DNA of 64,000 nucleotides from Bacteroides faecium (GCF_012113595.1 NZ_CP050831.1:4898001-4962000); one strand, 5' to 3'. Counted from the stretch's first letter, positions 16,664 through 26,955 are shown. Notes: generated by a model not told the origin, from the sequence alone. Numbers and translations are program-made.

Positions 16664-17785
16664 ATGGAAGACAAATTAGTAACCCTAGCCATTCTGACAT
16701 ATACCAAAGCTCAGATATTAAAGAATGTCCTTGAAAATGAAGGTATTGAGACATACATTCATAACGTAAACCAAATACAGCCTGTCGTTTCTTCGGGTGT
16801 CCGTTTGCGAATTAAGGAAAGTGATTTACCACGTGCGCTAAAAATAACAGAAAGTTCTACTTGGTTATCTGAAAGTATAGTGGGAGAGAAGGAACCTAAA
16901 GTTGAAAATAAATCAAACAAGATTTTAATCCCTGTCGACTTCTCCAATTATTCGATGAAAGCATGTGAATTTGCTTTTAATTTAGCAAAAACAGAGAATG
17001 CAGAAGTTATCTTATTGCACGTTTATTTCACGCCTATATATGCATCGTCATTGCCATATGGAGATGTTTTCAATTATCAGGTTGGAGATGAAGAGACTGT
17101 GAAAACTATTATTCACAAAGTACATTCCGATCTCAATGCTTTATCAACAAAAATAAAAGAAAAAATTGCCTCAGGAGATTTTCCGGATATCAAATATAGT
17201 TGTATTCTTCGGGAAGGTATTCCTGAAGAAGAAATACTTAGATATGCCAAAGATCAACGTCCCATTGTTATTATAATGGGAACTCGGGGCAAGAATCAAA
17301 AAGATATTGATTTGATTGGCAGTGTAACCGCTGAAGTTATTGAGAGAAGTCGTACTGCAGTGTTGGCCATTCCTGAAAATACACCATTCAAACAATTCAG
17401 TGAAGTCAAACATATTGCTTTCATAACAAATTTCGACCAGAGAGATTTAATTGCATTTGAAGCATTCTTCAATACTTGGAAATCATTTCATTTTTCAGTA
17501 TCTTTGATACATCTTACCGAATCCAAAGATACCTGGAATGAAATAAAACTTGCAGGAATAAAAGAATATTTCCATAAACAATATCCGGGGCTTGAAATTC
17601 ATTATGACGTTGTAATGAGTGATAATTTATTAAAAGGACTTGATCAATATATCAAAGAGAATCAAATAGATATAATCACACTGACTTCATATAAAAGAAA
17701 CATATTCGCTCGCTTATTTAATCCAAGTATTGCCAGAAAGATGATATTTCACTCTGATACACCATTACTTGTTATTAACGGATGA
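16664..17785 (+). CDS. Universal stress protein with N-terminal DUF2007 domain
   Basis: The 373-residue protein starts at ATG 16664. An upstream TTG at 16637 in the same frame would add nine residues but lies in the terminator tail. The first 65 residues (LVTLAILTYTKAQILKNVLENEGI) look like DUF2007, a ferredoxin-like putative signal-transducing domain. They are followed by two UspA domains. The first runs about 80-225, from ILIPVDFSNYSMKACEFAFNLA to the nucleotide-site motif GTRGKNQKDIDLIGSVTAEVIERS. The second, about 235-373, is degenerate and lacks that glycine motif. Only the first domain is likely to bind ATP. A strong terminator follows. Confidence 0.88.
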   Translation: MEDKLVTLAILTYTKAQILKNVLENEGIETYIHNVNQIQPVVSSGVRLRIKESDLPRALKITESSTWLSESIVGEKEPKVENKSNKILIPVDFSNYSMKACEFAFNLAKTENAEVILLHVYFTPIYASSLPYGDVFNYQVGDEETVKTIIHKVHSDLNALSTKIKEKIASGDFPDIKYSCILREGIPEEEILRYAKDQRPIVIIMGTRGKNQKDIDLIGSVTAEVIERSRTAVLAIPENTPFKQFSEVKHIAFITNFDQRDLIAFEAFFNTWKSFHFSVSLIHLTESKDTWNEIKLAGIKEYFHKQYPGLEIHYDVVMSDNLLKGLDQYIKENQIDIITLTSYKRNIFARLFNPSIARKMIFHSDTPLLVING

Positions 17786-17846
17786 TCAAAACGGATATAA
17801 AAAGCTATTCACGATTAGGGAATAATCATTATTATGTTTAATAGAT

Positions 17847-17880
17847 AAAAGGAGCAAATTCAGACTTTGCTCCTTTTCTG
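17847..17880 (+). terminator. Terminator of the universal stress gene
   Basis: AAAAGGAGCAAA (17847-17858) pairs perfectly with TTTGCTCCTTTT (17866-17877). Confidence 0.88.
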
Positions 17881-17973
17881 TTTTTTGTGCCATCCAGAAA
17901 TTATTTCATCCTATATTAGCCTCAATTGCTGGAAAGCCGAAACTAAAAAACGATCCCTCTTAAAAAATGAAAT

Positions 17974-18011
17974 AAAAAAAGAAGGCTACTATTTTGCAAG
18001 TAACCTTCTTT
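17974..18011 (-). terminator. Terminator of the gyrA-TPR unit
   Basis: AAAGAAGG (17978-17985) pairs with CCTTCTTT (18004-18011). On the minus strand a T run follows. The hairpin has T-rich flanks on both sides and may work both ways. Confidence 0.8.
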
Positions 18012-18034
18012 ATCTTTTTTATTCAGAAAGATGA

Positions 18035-19249
18035 TTATTTCATCAACTTATCAATTTCTTCAAATTCAGGACCCATATTCAAGTTATAATAAACTCGGTA
18101 AAGACCTTGCAACCACAAATCTTGTTGATCAGGTTTCAAAACTCTAGCTTTTTCATAGAAGGGTTTAGCTTCTTCATAGAATTTCTTCACTACAGCCTGT
18201 GCTTCAGCATACTTAGGATCATTGATATCTGTTGTAGCTTTGTCAGCATAATCCTGTGCCTTCATCAAATATACCAAACCAACGTTAGAGTATGCTTCTG
18301 CATATTCCGGATCAGCAGCAATAGCCTTCTTATAGTATTCGATTGCATTATCATACTCTTTCATGTTATGATAAAGATATGCTTTTACATACAAATACAG
18401 TTTGTTATTAGGATCATTAGACAACATTCTATCAGCAAATTCCATTGCTTTAGAAGCTTGATTAGAACTATTATAATAGTCAACCAGGTTTGCAAAGAAA
18501 TAGTCATTTCCCGGGAATTTAAGAATACCATCTTCCAAAGACTTGATCCATGCAGCAGTATCACCTTTAGCTTTATAAGCATCAGCCATTAACTGCATTG
18601 CAAATTTACCACCGTCCTTATCAGCCAAAGCCGCAGGAGCATATTTGATGATTGCGTCTTTATCACCTACTCTATCAGCAGCCAATGTTGCATAATAAGC
18701 AATTTGTGGAAGCAGAGTATCAGTTTTAGCAATTTCTTTGTCAGCCAGCATCGGATAAGAAGCTGATTCTACGTATGTTGCGAAGAATTTCAAAGCTTCT
18801 TTATTCTTATCCAAATTGAAATATTGGATACCACCATTAATCAAGTTCGGACGTTCAGCCAACATGCTGGAAGCATTTGTCTTACGATATTTGTTTTTAA
18901 TTTTACCCTTTTCGTTAGGAACTTGTGCCAAATCATCGCATTTTGTATAATACTCATACATTTTCAGAATACTATTGTAGACTTTCAATGTATCATACGG
19001 TTTTCTCAAAAAAGCATTTTTCATCTGCTCTTCGTTAATACGCTTCTGAATAAATCCAGCAACGTCCCATGTGTCAGCAAGATCCTTTGTTTCAGGATTC
19101 TTCATAGCTTCCTTAATGAGCTGTTCAGCCTGCTTAAAATTAGGTTTTACGTCATTGGCAATACTCTTTGCTTCTTTCACATTCTTCATCTGAGCGAATG
19201 AGAAGCTAACAGCCATCAATAAAACCATCGAAAATAATACTCTTTTCAT
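18035..19249 (-). CDS. Secreted tetratricopeptide repeat protein
   Basis: This 404-residue protein has a signal peptide (KRVLFSMVLLMAVSFSFAQ) and many TPR-like helices. The clearest are FADRMLSNDPNNKLYLYVKAYLYHNMKEYDNAIEYYKKAIAADPEYAEAYSNVGLVYL (about 265-325). It should act in the periplasm or on the inner face of the outer membrane as a protein-binding scaffold. It starts 32 bp after the gyrA stop, so the two are probably co-transcribed from the gyrA promoter. I do not know a function for it. Confidence 0.85.
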   Translation of the reverse strand: MKRVLFSMVLLMAVSFSFAQMKNVKEAKSIANDVKPNFKQAEQLIKEAMKNPETKDLADTWDVAGFIQKRINEEQMKNAFLRKPYDTLKVYNSILKMYEYYTKCDDLAQVPNEKGKIKNKYRKTNASSMLAERPNLINGGIQYFNLDKNKEALKFFATYVESASYPMLADKEIAKTDTLLPQIAYYATLAADRVGDKDAIIKYAPAALADKDGGKFAMQLMADAYKAKGDTAAWIKSLEDGILKFPGNDYFFANLVDYYNSSNQASKAMEFADRMLSNDPNNKLYLYVKAYLYHNMKEYDNAIEYYKKAIAADPEYAEAYSNVGLVYLMKAQDYADKATTDINDPKYAEAQAVVKKFYEEAKPFYEKARVLKPDQQDLWLQGLYRVYYNLNMGPEFEEIDKLMK

Positions 19250-19281
19250 GATTGTTGTTTGATTAATTATTAATATTATGT

Positions 19282-21858
19282 CTATTCCTCAATTTCATTG
19301 TTGCTCTCGTCTTCATTAACGTCAGCTACATCTTCAACATCGGGAGCATCTGCGTTTGGATCACTCACAATAGTTCCCTCTGTTTCTTCTGCCGGTATTT
19401 CATCTTCAAGACTTTCAGTCATAACCTTACATACCGAACCAATCTGATCGTTACGTTTTTCAAGATTAATCAGACGAACACCTTGCGTAGCACGTCCCAT
19501 GATGCGAACATCTTCCACTTTCAAACGGATAGTGATGCCAGACTTATTGATAATCATCAAGTCATTTTCGTCTGTTACAGACTTGATTGTTACCAGTTTA
19601 CCAGTTTTCTCCGTAATATTCATGGTCTTGACTCCCTTACCACCACGGTTAGTCTTACGGTAATCTTCGATTTCAGAACGTTTTCCATATCCCTGTTCAG
19701 AAACAACCATTACCGATTCAGTTTCCAAATCTTTGATACAAATCATTCCAACAACTTCGTCCTGACCATCGTTATCTAATGTAATACCACGTACCCCCGT
19801 TGCAGTACGTCCCATTACGCGGACTGCTGCTTCATGGAAACGAATTGCACGTCCATTGCGATTAGCAATGATAATCTCATTGTTTCCATTCGTCATACGA
19901 ACTTCAATAACACTGTCATCTTCACGAATCGTAATCGCATTTACACCGTTCTGACGAGGGCGAGAATATTGCTCAAGCAGTGTTTTCTTTATTACACCTT
20001 TCTTAGTACAGAACAATACATAATGACTATTAATAAATTCAGAATCTTCCAGGCTCTTGACACGCAAGTATGCTGTTACATTATCGTCAGAATCAATATT
20101 CAGCAAGTTTTGGATGGCACGTCCCTTAGAATTCTTCGTTCCTTCAGGGATTTCATATACCTTCAACCAATAGCATTTACCTTTCTGTGTAAAGAACATC
20201 ATAGTATTGTGCATGGTAGCCGGATAAATATGCTCAACAAAGTCCTCGTCACGGGTTTCTGTACCCTTGGAACCTACTCCACCACGGTTCTGTGCGCGGA
20301 ATTCAGTCAACGGTGTACGTTTGAGATATCCCATATGAGAGATTGTGATAATCATCTGGTCATCCGCATAGAAGTCTTCCGGATTAAACTCTTCTGAAGA
20401 ATAAACAATTTCAGAACGACGTTCATCGCCATATTTCGCTTTTACTTCTAACAATTCCTCTTTCATTACCTTGCGGCAGACTTCATCATCAGCCAGGATA
20501 CTTTCCAAATAAGCAATTTGCTTCATTATTTCTTCGTATTCTGCATGAAGTTGATCCTGCATCAGACCAGTCAGCTGACGCAAACGCATTTCTACAATGG
20601 CACGAGACTGAATTTCTGTCAGGTTGAAACGCTCTATCAAACCTGCAATAGCATCATTGGGGGTTTTAGCTGCACGAATAATACGGATTACTTCATCAAT
20701 ATTATCCGAAGCAATGATTAAACCTTCGAGAATGTGTGCACGCTCTTTTGCCTTGCGGAGTTCAAACTGTGTACGACGGATAACAACCTCATGTCTATGC
20801 TCGATGAAGTATTTAATTAAATCTCTCAGATTCAGAGTCTTCGGGCGTCCATGAATCAGAGCAACGTTATTCACACCGAAAGATGTCTGCAAAGCTGTCA
20901 TCTTGTAGAGCTTATTCAGCACTACACTTGCATTTGCATCACGTTTCACGTCAATAACAATACGCATACCGTCACGGTCTGACTCATCATTCGCATTCGA
21001 GATACCCTCTATTTTCTTATCGTTCACAAGGTCAGCGATGTATTTAATCAATTCTGCCTTGTTCACATTATACGGTATCTCGGTTACTACAATCTTATCA
21101 TGCATCTGTCCTGTTTCAATTTCAGCTTTTGCGCGCATAACCACACGTCCACGACCTGTCAGATATGCTTCACGGACACCGCTTACACCATATATATATC
21201 CACCTGTAGGAAAGTCCGGAGCTTTAACAAAGTCCATCAGTTCTTCCACTGTAATTTCCGGATTATCAATATATGCATCACAGGCATCAATTACTTCCGA
21301 AAGATTATGAGGCGGCATGTTGGTAGCCATACCTACAGCAATACCGGATGCACCATTTACTAAAAGATTAGGAATACGGGTCGGCATTACTTTCGGTTCA
21401 ACCAACGTATTGTCAAAGTTAGGTTCAAAATCGACAGTTTCCTTATACAGGTCATCCATCATTGCTTCACCCAACTTATTAAGACGAGCCTCGGTATAAC
21501 GCATAGCTGCAGGGCTATCGCCGTCTACTGAACCAAAGTTACCCTGCCCGTCTACCAATGGATAACGCATTGCCCATTCCTGTGCCATACGCACCATTGC
21601 AAGATAAACAGAAGAATCTCCGTGAGGGTGATACTTACCAAGTACTTCACCAACGATTCTCGCTGATTTCTTATAAGGTTTGTCTGAAGTATTACCCAAT
21701 TCCATCATTCCGTATAAAATTCTACGGTGAACGGGCTTAAATCCATCTCTAACATCCGGAAGGGCACGTGAAACTATGACCGACATGGAGTAGTCAATGT
21801 ACGATGACTTCATTTCCTCCTCGATGTTAATCTTTATAATTCTGTCTTGTTCAAGCAT
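19282..21858 (-). CDS. gyrA: DNA gyrase subunit A
   Basis: GyrA is the breakage-reunion subunit of gyrase, which adds negative supercoils with GyrB. The 858 residues comprise a topo IV/gyrase A domain with catalytic Tyr121 (AAMRYTEARL), a coiled-coil region and a C-terminal six-blade beta-pinwheel with the GyrA-box-like QNRGGVGSKG near 540. The last 40 residues are strongly acidic. The quinolone-determining region reads GKYHPHGDSSVYLAMVRMAQ: Ser82 matches E. coli Ser83, while Leu86 stands where E. coli has Asp87. The GyrA box supports gyrase rather than ParC. Confidence 0.97.
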   Translation of the reverse strand: MLEQDRIIKINIEEEMKSSYIDYSMSVIVSRALPDVRDGFKPVHRRILYGMMELGNTSDKPYKKSARIVGEVLGKYHPHGDSSVYLAMVRMAQEWAMRYPLVDGQGNFGSVDGDSPAAMRYTEARLNKLGEAMMDDLYKETVDFEPNFDNTLVEPKVMPTRIPNLLVNGASGIAVGMATNMPPHNLSEVIDACDAYIDNPEITVEELMDFVKAPDFPTGGYIYGVSGVREAYLTGRGRVVMRAKAEIETGQMHDKIVVTEIPYNVNKAELIKYIADLVNDKKIEGISNANDESDRDGMRIVIDVKRDANASVVLNKLYKMTALQTSFGVNNVALIHGRPKTLNLRDLIKYFIEHRHEVVIRRTQFELRKAKERAHILEGLIIASDNIDEVIRIIRAAKTPNDAIAGLIERFNLTEIQSRAIVEMRLRQLTGLMQDQLHAEYEEIMKQIAYLESILADDEVCRKVMKEELLEVKAKYGDERRSEIVYSSEEFNPEDFYADDQMIITISHMGYLKRTPLTEFRAQNRGGVGSKGTETRDEDFVEHIYPATMHNTMMFFTQKGKCYWLKVYEIPEGTKNSKGRAIQNLLNIDSDDNVTAYLRVKSLEDSEFINSHYVLFCTKKGVIKKTLLEQYSRPRQNGVNAITIREDDSVIEVRMTNGNNEIIIANRNGRAIRFHEAAVRVMGRTATGVRGITLDNDGQDEVVGMICIKDLETESVMVVSEQGYGKRSEIEDYRKTNRGGKGVKTMNITEKTGKLVTIKSVTDENDLMIINKSGITIRLKVEDVRIMGRATQGVRLINLEKRNDQIGSVCKVMTESLEDEIPAEETEGTIVSDPNADAPDVEDVADVNEDESNNEIEE

Positions 21859-21905
21859 TTAAAATGATTATTAATTATACATTCTACGGTTTGTGAAAAA
21901 CCACG

Positions 21906-21913
21906 CTAAAGTA
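21906..21913 (-). promoter_or_regulatory. Possible -7 box of gyrA
   Basis: The minus strand reads TACTTTAG, one mismatch from TAnnTTTG, 48 bp before the gyrA ATG. Confidence 0.4.
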
Positions 21914-22147
21914 CTACTTTTCCCGGATATACGAAAGTTTTTGGGAAGAAACTTTTATTATGACCGGAAGGACATCCGGGCAAGCTTTAAAATACGAAAA
22001 CAAAAAGAGAAAAACAATAAATATTAGGTATAAAGCCAGTATAACATCAGTAAAAAACACCTTGATATTTGTTATACCTTATATATATAATGCAAATACA
22101 CCGTTTTTATGGCACGCCATTTGTAGATATAAGAAATAAAGCAAATA

Positions 22148-22181
22148 TTGCAATACAAACCTGATTTAATGCGTATATTTG
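22148..22181 (+). promoter_or_regulatory. Promoter of clpC
   Basis: TATATTTG (22174-22181) is a perfect -7 box. TTG at 22148-22150 could be the -33 box, with a slightly long 23-bp spacer. There is no CtsR- or CIRCE-like operator in view. Confidence 0.6.
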
Positions 22182-22215
22182 CCAGTGAATAACCCTTAGA
22201 AGAAAAGGAATAAGT

Positions 22216-24747
22216 ATGAATAATCAATTCTCACAAAGAGTTTCCGACATTATCGTCTATAGTAAGGAAGAAGCGAATCGGTTGAGAAGTAGGTACATAG
22301 GCCCTGAACACCTGCTTCTGGGAATGCTCCGTGACGGTGAAGGAAAAGCTATCGAGATATTGTCTAAACTCAACACCAATCTGGCTATAATCAAGCAGCA
22401 GATTGAAGCTCAATTGAAGGCAGAAGCTGATGACATGTTACTGCCTGATGCAGAAGTGCCGTTGTCCAATGATGCGGCAAAGATATTAAAAATGTGTATT
22501 TTAGAAGCACGTGGAATGAAAAGTAACATCGCTGATACAGAACATGTTCTGTTAGCAATTTTAAGAGAGAAAAATAATATGGCAGCTTCCGTACTTGAAG
22601 CAAATGATATAAATTACGCAAAAGTATTGGAACAAGCTACGTTACAGCCTGATATCAACTCAGGTATGGGTTTTACGGAAGACGATGATGATGACGAAGA
22701 AATGTCCTCTCCCCGTTCAGGTGGCAGAGGCGGTTCTGAAGAACGTCAGCAGGCACAAACTGCTTCAAAAAAGCCGTCCAATGACACGCCGGTACTCGAT
22801 AATTTCGGTACGGATATGACAAAAGCGGCAGAAGAAGGAAGATTGGACCCTGTAGTCGGTAGAGAAAGAGAAATTGAACGCCTGGCTCAAATTTTGAGTC
22901 GTCGTAAAAAGAATAATCCGATTCTGATTGGAGAACCGGGTGTCGGAAAATCCGCTATCGTTGAAGGACTTGCCTTACGAATCATCCAGAAAAAGGTTTC
23001 ACGAATTCTGTTTGATAAACGAGTGGTAGCCCTTGATATGACAGCTGTCGTGGCAGGAACCAAATACCGTGGACAGTTTGAAGAGCGTATCCGTTCCATT
23101 CTCAATGAGTTGCAGAAAAATCCGAATGTGATTTTGTTTATTGACGAAATTCACACGATTGTAGGTGCAGGTTCGGCAGCAGGCTCTATGGACGCCGCAA
23201 ATATGCTTAAACCAGCATTGGCAAGAGGAGAAATACAGTGTATTGGTGCTACCACCCTGGATGAATATCGCAAGAACATCGAAAAGGATGGCGCTTTGGA
23301 ACGTCGTTTCCAAAAAGTAATAGTAGAACCTACTACCGCTGAAGAAACTCTTCAGATTCTGCGTAATATCAAGGATAAGTACGAAGATCATCACAATGTA
23401 TATTATACAGATGAAGCCCTGGAAGCATGTGTCAAGCTGACAGACCGCTATATCACAGATCGTAATTTCCCTGATAAAGCCATTGACGCTTTGGATGAAG
23501 CCGGCTCACGGGTACATCTTACCAACGTCAATGTTCCTAAAGAGATAGAAGAACAGGAAAAACTGATCGAAGAAGCTAAAAACAAGAAAAATGAAGCTGT
23601 AAAATCACAGAATTTCGAACTTGCAGCCAGCTTCCGGGATAAAGAAAAAGAACTCTCTCTCCAATTGGATGAGATGAAGAAAGAATGGGAAGCTAATCTC
23701 AAGGAGAACAGACAAACTGTGGATGCGGAAGAAATAGCTAATGTCATCTCAATGATGTCAGGTATCCCCGTGCAACGTATGGCGCAAGCTGAAGGCATCA
23801 AACTGGCAGGTATGAAAGAGGACTTGCAGTCTAAAGTCATTGCACAGGATACAGCCATAGAGAAGTTGGTAAAAGCGATTTTGCGAAGCCGCGTAGGACT
23901 GAAAGATCCTAATAAGCCGATTGGCACATTTATGTTCTTGGGCCCGACAGGAGTTGGTAAAACCCATTTAGCAAAAGAGTTGGCTAAATATATGTTTGGG
24001 TCCGCCGATGCGTTGATTCGTATAGACATGAGTGAATATATGGAGAAATTCACAGTTTCACGATTGGTCGGAGCGCCTCCGGGATACGTAGGATATGAAG
24101 AAGGTGGTCAGTTGACAGAGAAAGTTCGTCGTAAACCATACTCTATCGTATTGCTTGATGAGATAGAAAAGGCACATCCTGATGTATTCAATATCTTGCT
24201 TCAGGTGATGGATGAAGGTCGTTTGACTGACAGTTATGGCAGAATGGTAGACTTCAAAAATACCGTTATTATCATGACTTCCAATATTGGAACCCGTCAA
24301 TTGAAAGAATTCGGACGAGGTGTCGGATTTGCGACACAAAGCCGCCTGGATGATAAAGAGTTCTCGCGAAGTGTAATACAAAAGGCTTTGAATAAATCAT
24401 TCGCGCCTGAATTCATTAACCGTGTGGACGAAATCATCACCTTCGACCAACTCTCCTTGGATGCTATAACAAAGATTATAGACATAGAGTTAAAAGGACT
24501 GTATAGCAGGATTGAATCCATTGGATACAAGCTTGTTATTGAAGATAAAGCAAAAGAATTCATCGCAAGCAAAGGATATGACGTACAATATGGCGCCCGT
24601 CCTTTGAAACGAGCCATCCAGACTTATTTGGAAGATGGCCTGTCCGAGCTTATCATTTCTTCATCCTTGAAGGAAGGAGATAATATTCAGGTCTCTCTCA
24701 ATGAAGAAAAAGGTGAACTTGAAATGAAAGTTATTGCTGCGGAATAG
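22216..24747 (+). CDS. clpC: AAA+ unfoldase ClpC
   Basis: ClpC unfolds and threads substrates into ClpP. The 843 residues contain two N-terminal Clp repeats (about 1-150) and an acidic/Gly-Ser linker (about 155-190). D1 has Walker A GEPGVGKS and Walker B VILFIDEIH. A short UVR-like middle domain (about 440-480, KKNEAVKSQNFELAASFRDKEKEL) distinguishes ClpC from ClpB. D2 has Walker A GPTGVGKT and GAPPGYVGYEEGGQLTE. Monocistronic: it has its own promoter and terminator. Confidence 0.96.
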   Translation: MNNQFSQRVSDIIVYSKEEANRLRSRYIGPEHLLLGMLRDGEGKAIEILSKLNTNLAIIKQQIEAQLKAEADDMLLPDAEVPLSNDAAKILKMCILEARGMKSNIADTEHVLLAILREKNNMAASVLEANDINYAKVLEQATLQPDINSGMGFTEDDDDDEEMSSPRSGGRGGSEERQQAQTASKKPSNDTPVLDNFGTDMTKAAEEGRLDPVVGREREIERLAQILSRRKKNNPILIGEPGVGKSAIVEGLALRIIQKKVSRILFDKRVVALDMTAVVAGTKYRGQFEERIRSILNELQKNPNVILFIDEIHTIVGAGSAAGSMDAANMLKPALARGEIQCIGATTLDEYRKNIEKDGALERRFQKVIVEPTTAEETLQILRNIKDKYEDHHNVYYTDEALEACVKLTDRYITDRNFPDKAIDALDEAGSRVHLTNVNVPKEIEEQEKLIEEAKNKKNEAVKSQNFELAASFRDKEKELSLQLDEMKKEWEANLKENRQTVDAEEIANVISMMSGIPVQRMAQAEGIKLAGMKEDLQSKVIAQDTAIEKLVKAILRSRVGLKDPNKPIGTFMFLGPTGVGKTHLAKELAKYMFGSADALIRIDMSEYMEKFTVSRLVGAPPGYVGYEEGGQLTEKVRRKPYSIVLLDEIEKAHPDVFNILLQVMDEGRLTDSYGRMVDFKNTVIIMTSNIGTRQLKEFGRGVGFATQSRLDDKEFSRSVIQKALNKSFAPEFINRVDEIITFDQLSLDAITKIIDIELKGLYSRIESIGYKLVIEDKAKEFIASKGYDVQYGARPLKRAIQTYLEDGLSELIISSSLKEGDNIQVSLNEEKGELEMKVIAAE

Positions 24748-24784
24748 AATTATTTTCAGAATAAGAGAATCTTAAATATGCCAT

Positions 24785-24817
24785 AATGTCAGACCTTCGG
24801 GTCTGGCATTTTTTTTG
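24785..24817 (+). terminator. Terminator of clpC (UUCG tetraloop)
   Basis: AATGTCAGACC (24785-24795) and GGTCTGGCATT (24800-24810) close a TTCG tetraloop, one G-T pair in the stem, followed by a T run. Confidence 0.92.
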
Positions 24818-24879
24818 TCTCTATCTGAGCAAATATCAATTAAAATCAATCAATAGATAAACTAAAAAATATACGTATT

Positions 24880-26925
24880 ATGCAAAAAGGTAATATTGGG
24901 GTTACAACAGAAAACATTTTCCCTATCATCAAGAAGTTTTTGTACAGTGACCATGAAATTTTTCTTCGTGAGTTAGTATCCAATGCGGTAGACGCTACCC
25001 AGAAGCTGAATACATTGGCTTCTATTGGCGAATTCAAAGGTGAACTGGGTGATCTGACCGTTCATGTCGAATTAGGTAAAGATACTATTACCATCTCTGA
25101 CCGTGGTATCGGTCTGACAGCAGAAGAAATCGAAAAGTATATCAATCAGATTGCATTTTCAGGAGCTAACGATTTTCTCGAGAAATACAAAAATGACGCA
25201 AATGCCATTATCGGGCACTTCGGACTCGGTTTCTATTCCGCCTTTATGGTTGCGAAGAAAGTAGAAATAATCACTAAATCATATAGAGACAGTGCACAAG
25301 CTGTAAAATGGACTTGTGATGGTAGCCCTGAATTCACTATCGAAAATGTAGAAAAAGCCGACCGTGGTTCAGACATCATCTTATACATTGATGATGATTG
25401 CAAAGAATTCCTTGAAGAAGCACGTATCTCTGAACTCCTCAAGAAATATTGCAGCTTCCTTCCTGTTCCTATTGCATTTGGAAAAAAGAAAGAATGGAAA
25501 GATGGCAAACAAGTAGAAACAACTGAAGATAACATCATTAATGATACGACTCCTCTTTGGACTCGTAAACCAAGTGAACTATCGGATGAGGATTATAAAT
25601 CATTCTATAGCAAGTTGTATCCAATGTCTGACGAACCGCTCTTCTGGATTCATCTGAATGTGGATTACCCATTCCATCTGACTGGTATCCTCTACTTCCC
25701 GAAAGTAAAGAGCAACATCGAACTAAATAAAAATAAGATTCAGTTATATTGCAATCAGGTATATGTCACAGATTCAGTTGAAGGCATAGTGCCGGATTTC
25801 CTGACTTTGTTACATGGAGTTATAGACTCACCGGATATCCCGTTAAACGTTTCCCGTTCATACTTGCAAAGTGATTCGAACGTGAAGAAGATTTCAACAT
25901 ACATCACCAAGAAAGTTTCCGACCGTCTGCAATCTATCTTCAAGAATGACCGTAAGCAATTTGAAGAGAAGTGGAATGATTTAAAAATATTTATCAATTA
26001 CGGAATGCTCACACAAGAGGATTTCTACGATAAAGCGCAAAAATTTGCCCTTTTCACCGATACAAATGACAAACATTACACATTCGAGGAGTATCAGACT
26101 CTTATTAAAGATAATCAGACAGATAAAGATGGAAATCTAATCTATCTGTATGCCAATAATAAGGATGAACAATATAGTTACATCGAAGCTGCTACCAACA
26201 AAGGATACAATGTGTTGCTCATGGACGGCCAACTGGATGTAGCAATGGTAAGCATGCTGGAACAAAAATTGGAAAAATCCCGCTTTACCCGTGTCGATAG
26301 TGATGTGGTAGACAACCTTATTGTTAAAGAAGACAAGAAAGGTGAAATCTTGGAAGCCGATAAGCAGGATGCTATCACAACAGCCTTCAAAAGCCAACTA
26401 CCCAAAATGGATAAAGTTGAATTCAATGTAACGGCACAGGCATTAGGAGAAAACTCTGCTCCAGTAATGATTACCCAAAGCGAATATATGCGCCGTATGA
26501 AAGAAATGGCAAATATTCAGGCCGGAATGAGCTTCTATGGTGAAATGCCTGATATGTTCAATTTAATACTGAATTCTGACCACAAGCTGATCAAGCAGGT
26601 GTTAAGCGAAGAAGAAGGTGCTTGTCATGCCGAAGTCGCTCCGATACAGTCCGAAATGGACAGCGTCAACAAACTGCGTAATGAGTTGAAAGACAAGCAC
26701 AAGGATAAAAAAGATGAAGATATCCCAACAGCAGAAAAGGATGAACTGAATGATTTGGATAAGAAATGGGATGATTTGAAGAGCAAGAAAGAAGCTGTCT
26801 TCATTGGTTACGCAAGTAATAACAAAGTAATCCGTCAGCTTATTGACTTAGCTTTATTGCAAAACAATATGTTGAGAGGTGAAGCATTGAACAACTTCGT
26901 AAAACGTAGCATCGAGCTGATTTAA
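24880..26925 (+). CDS. htpG: Molecular chaperone HtpG (bacterial Hsp90)
   Basis: HtpG is the ATP-dependent dimeric Hsp90 chaperone of the cytoplasm. The 681 residues begin with the GHKL ATPase domain: FLRELVSNAVDATQKL (catalytic Glu and Asn), DRGIGL and GHFGLGFYSAFMV. The middle domain includes PLWTRKPSELSDEDYKSFY and the catalytic-arginine segment LNVSRSYLQ. The C-terminal dimerisation domain carries an insertion-like charged stretch (KLRNELKDKHKDKKDEDIP). It is somewhat longer than E. coli HtpG, as is usual in Bacteroidota. Separate transcription unit. Confidence 0.96.
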   Translation: MQKGNIGVTTENIFPIIKKFLYSDHEIFLRELVSNAVDATQKLNTLASIGEFKGELGDLTVHVELGKDTITISDRGIGLTAEEIEKYINQIAFSGANDFLEKYKNDANAIIGHFGLGFYSAFMVAKKVEIITKSYRDSAQAVKWTCDGSPEFTIENVEKADRGSDIILYIDDDCKEFLEEARISELLKKYCSFLPVPIAFGKKKEWKDGKQVETTEDNIINDTTPLWTRKPSELSDEDYKSFYSKLYPMSDEPLFWIHLNVDYPFHLTGILYFPKVKSNIELNKNKIQLYCNQVYVTDSVEGIVPDFLTLLHGVIDSPDIPLNVSRSYLQSDSNVKKISTYITKKVSDRLQSIFKNDRKQFEEKWNDLKIFINYGMLTQEDFYDKAQKFALFTDTNDKHYTFEEYQTLIKDNQTDKDGNLIYLYANNKDEQYSYIEAATNKGYNVLLMDGQLDVAMVSMLEQKLEKSRFTRVDSDVVDNLIVKEDKKGEILEADKQDAITTAFKSQLPKMDKVEFNVTAQALGENSAPVMITQSEYMRRMKEMANIQAGMSFYGEMPDMFNLILNSDHKLIKQVLSEEEGACHAEVAPIQSEMDSVNKLRNELKDKHKDKKDEDIPTAEKDELNDLDKKWDDLKSKKEAVFIGYASNNKVIRQLIDLALLQNNMLRGEALNNFVKRSIELI

Positions 26926-26955
26926 ATATCGCCCTTTTAAACATTATATAACTAC

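Larger units (their letters stand above)
21859..22215. other. Divergent gyrA/clpC intergenic region
   Basis: This 357-bp AT-rich region holds the gyrA and clpC promoters. It also contains an 8-bp inverted repeat, AGGTATAA (22026-22033) with TTATACCT (22072-22079), and an alternating TA tract near 22080. No ORF is credible. Confidence 0.6.

Noticed and set aside
18107..18592. 161-codon plus-strand ORF antisense to the TPR gene
   Set aside because: It lies entirely in the shadow of the TPR protein, with a composition expected of antisense.
23448..24053. 201-codon minus-strand ORF
   Set aside because: It is antisense to the ClpC D2 domain, with no independent support.
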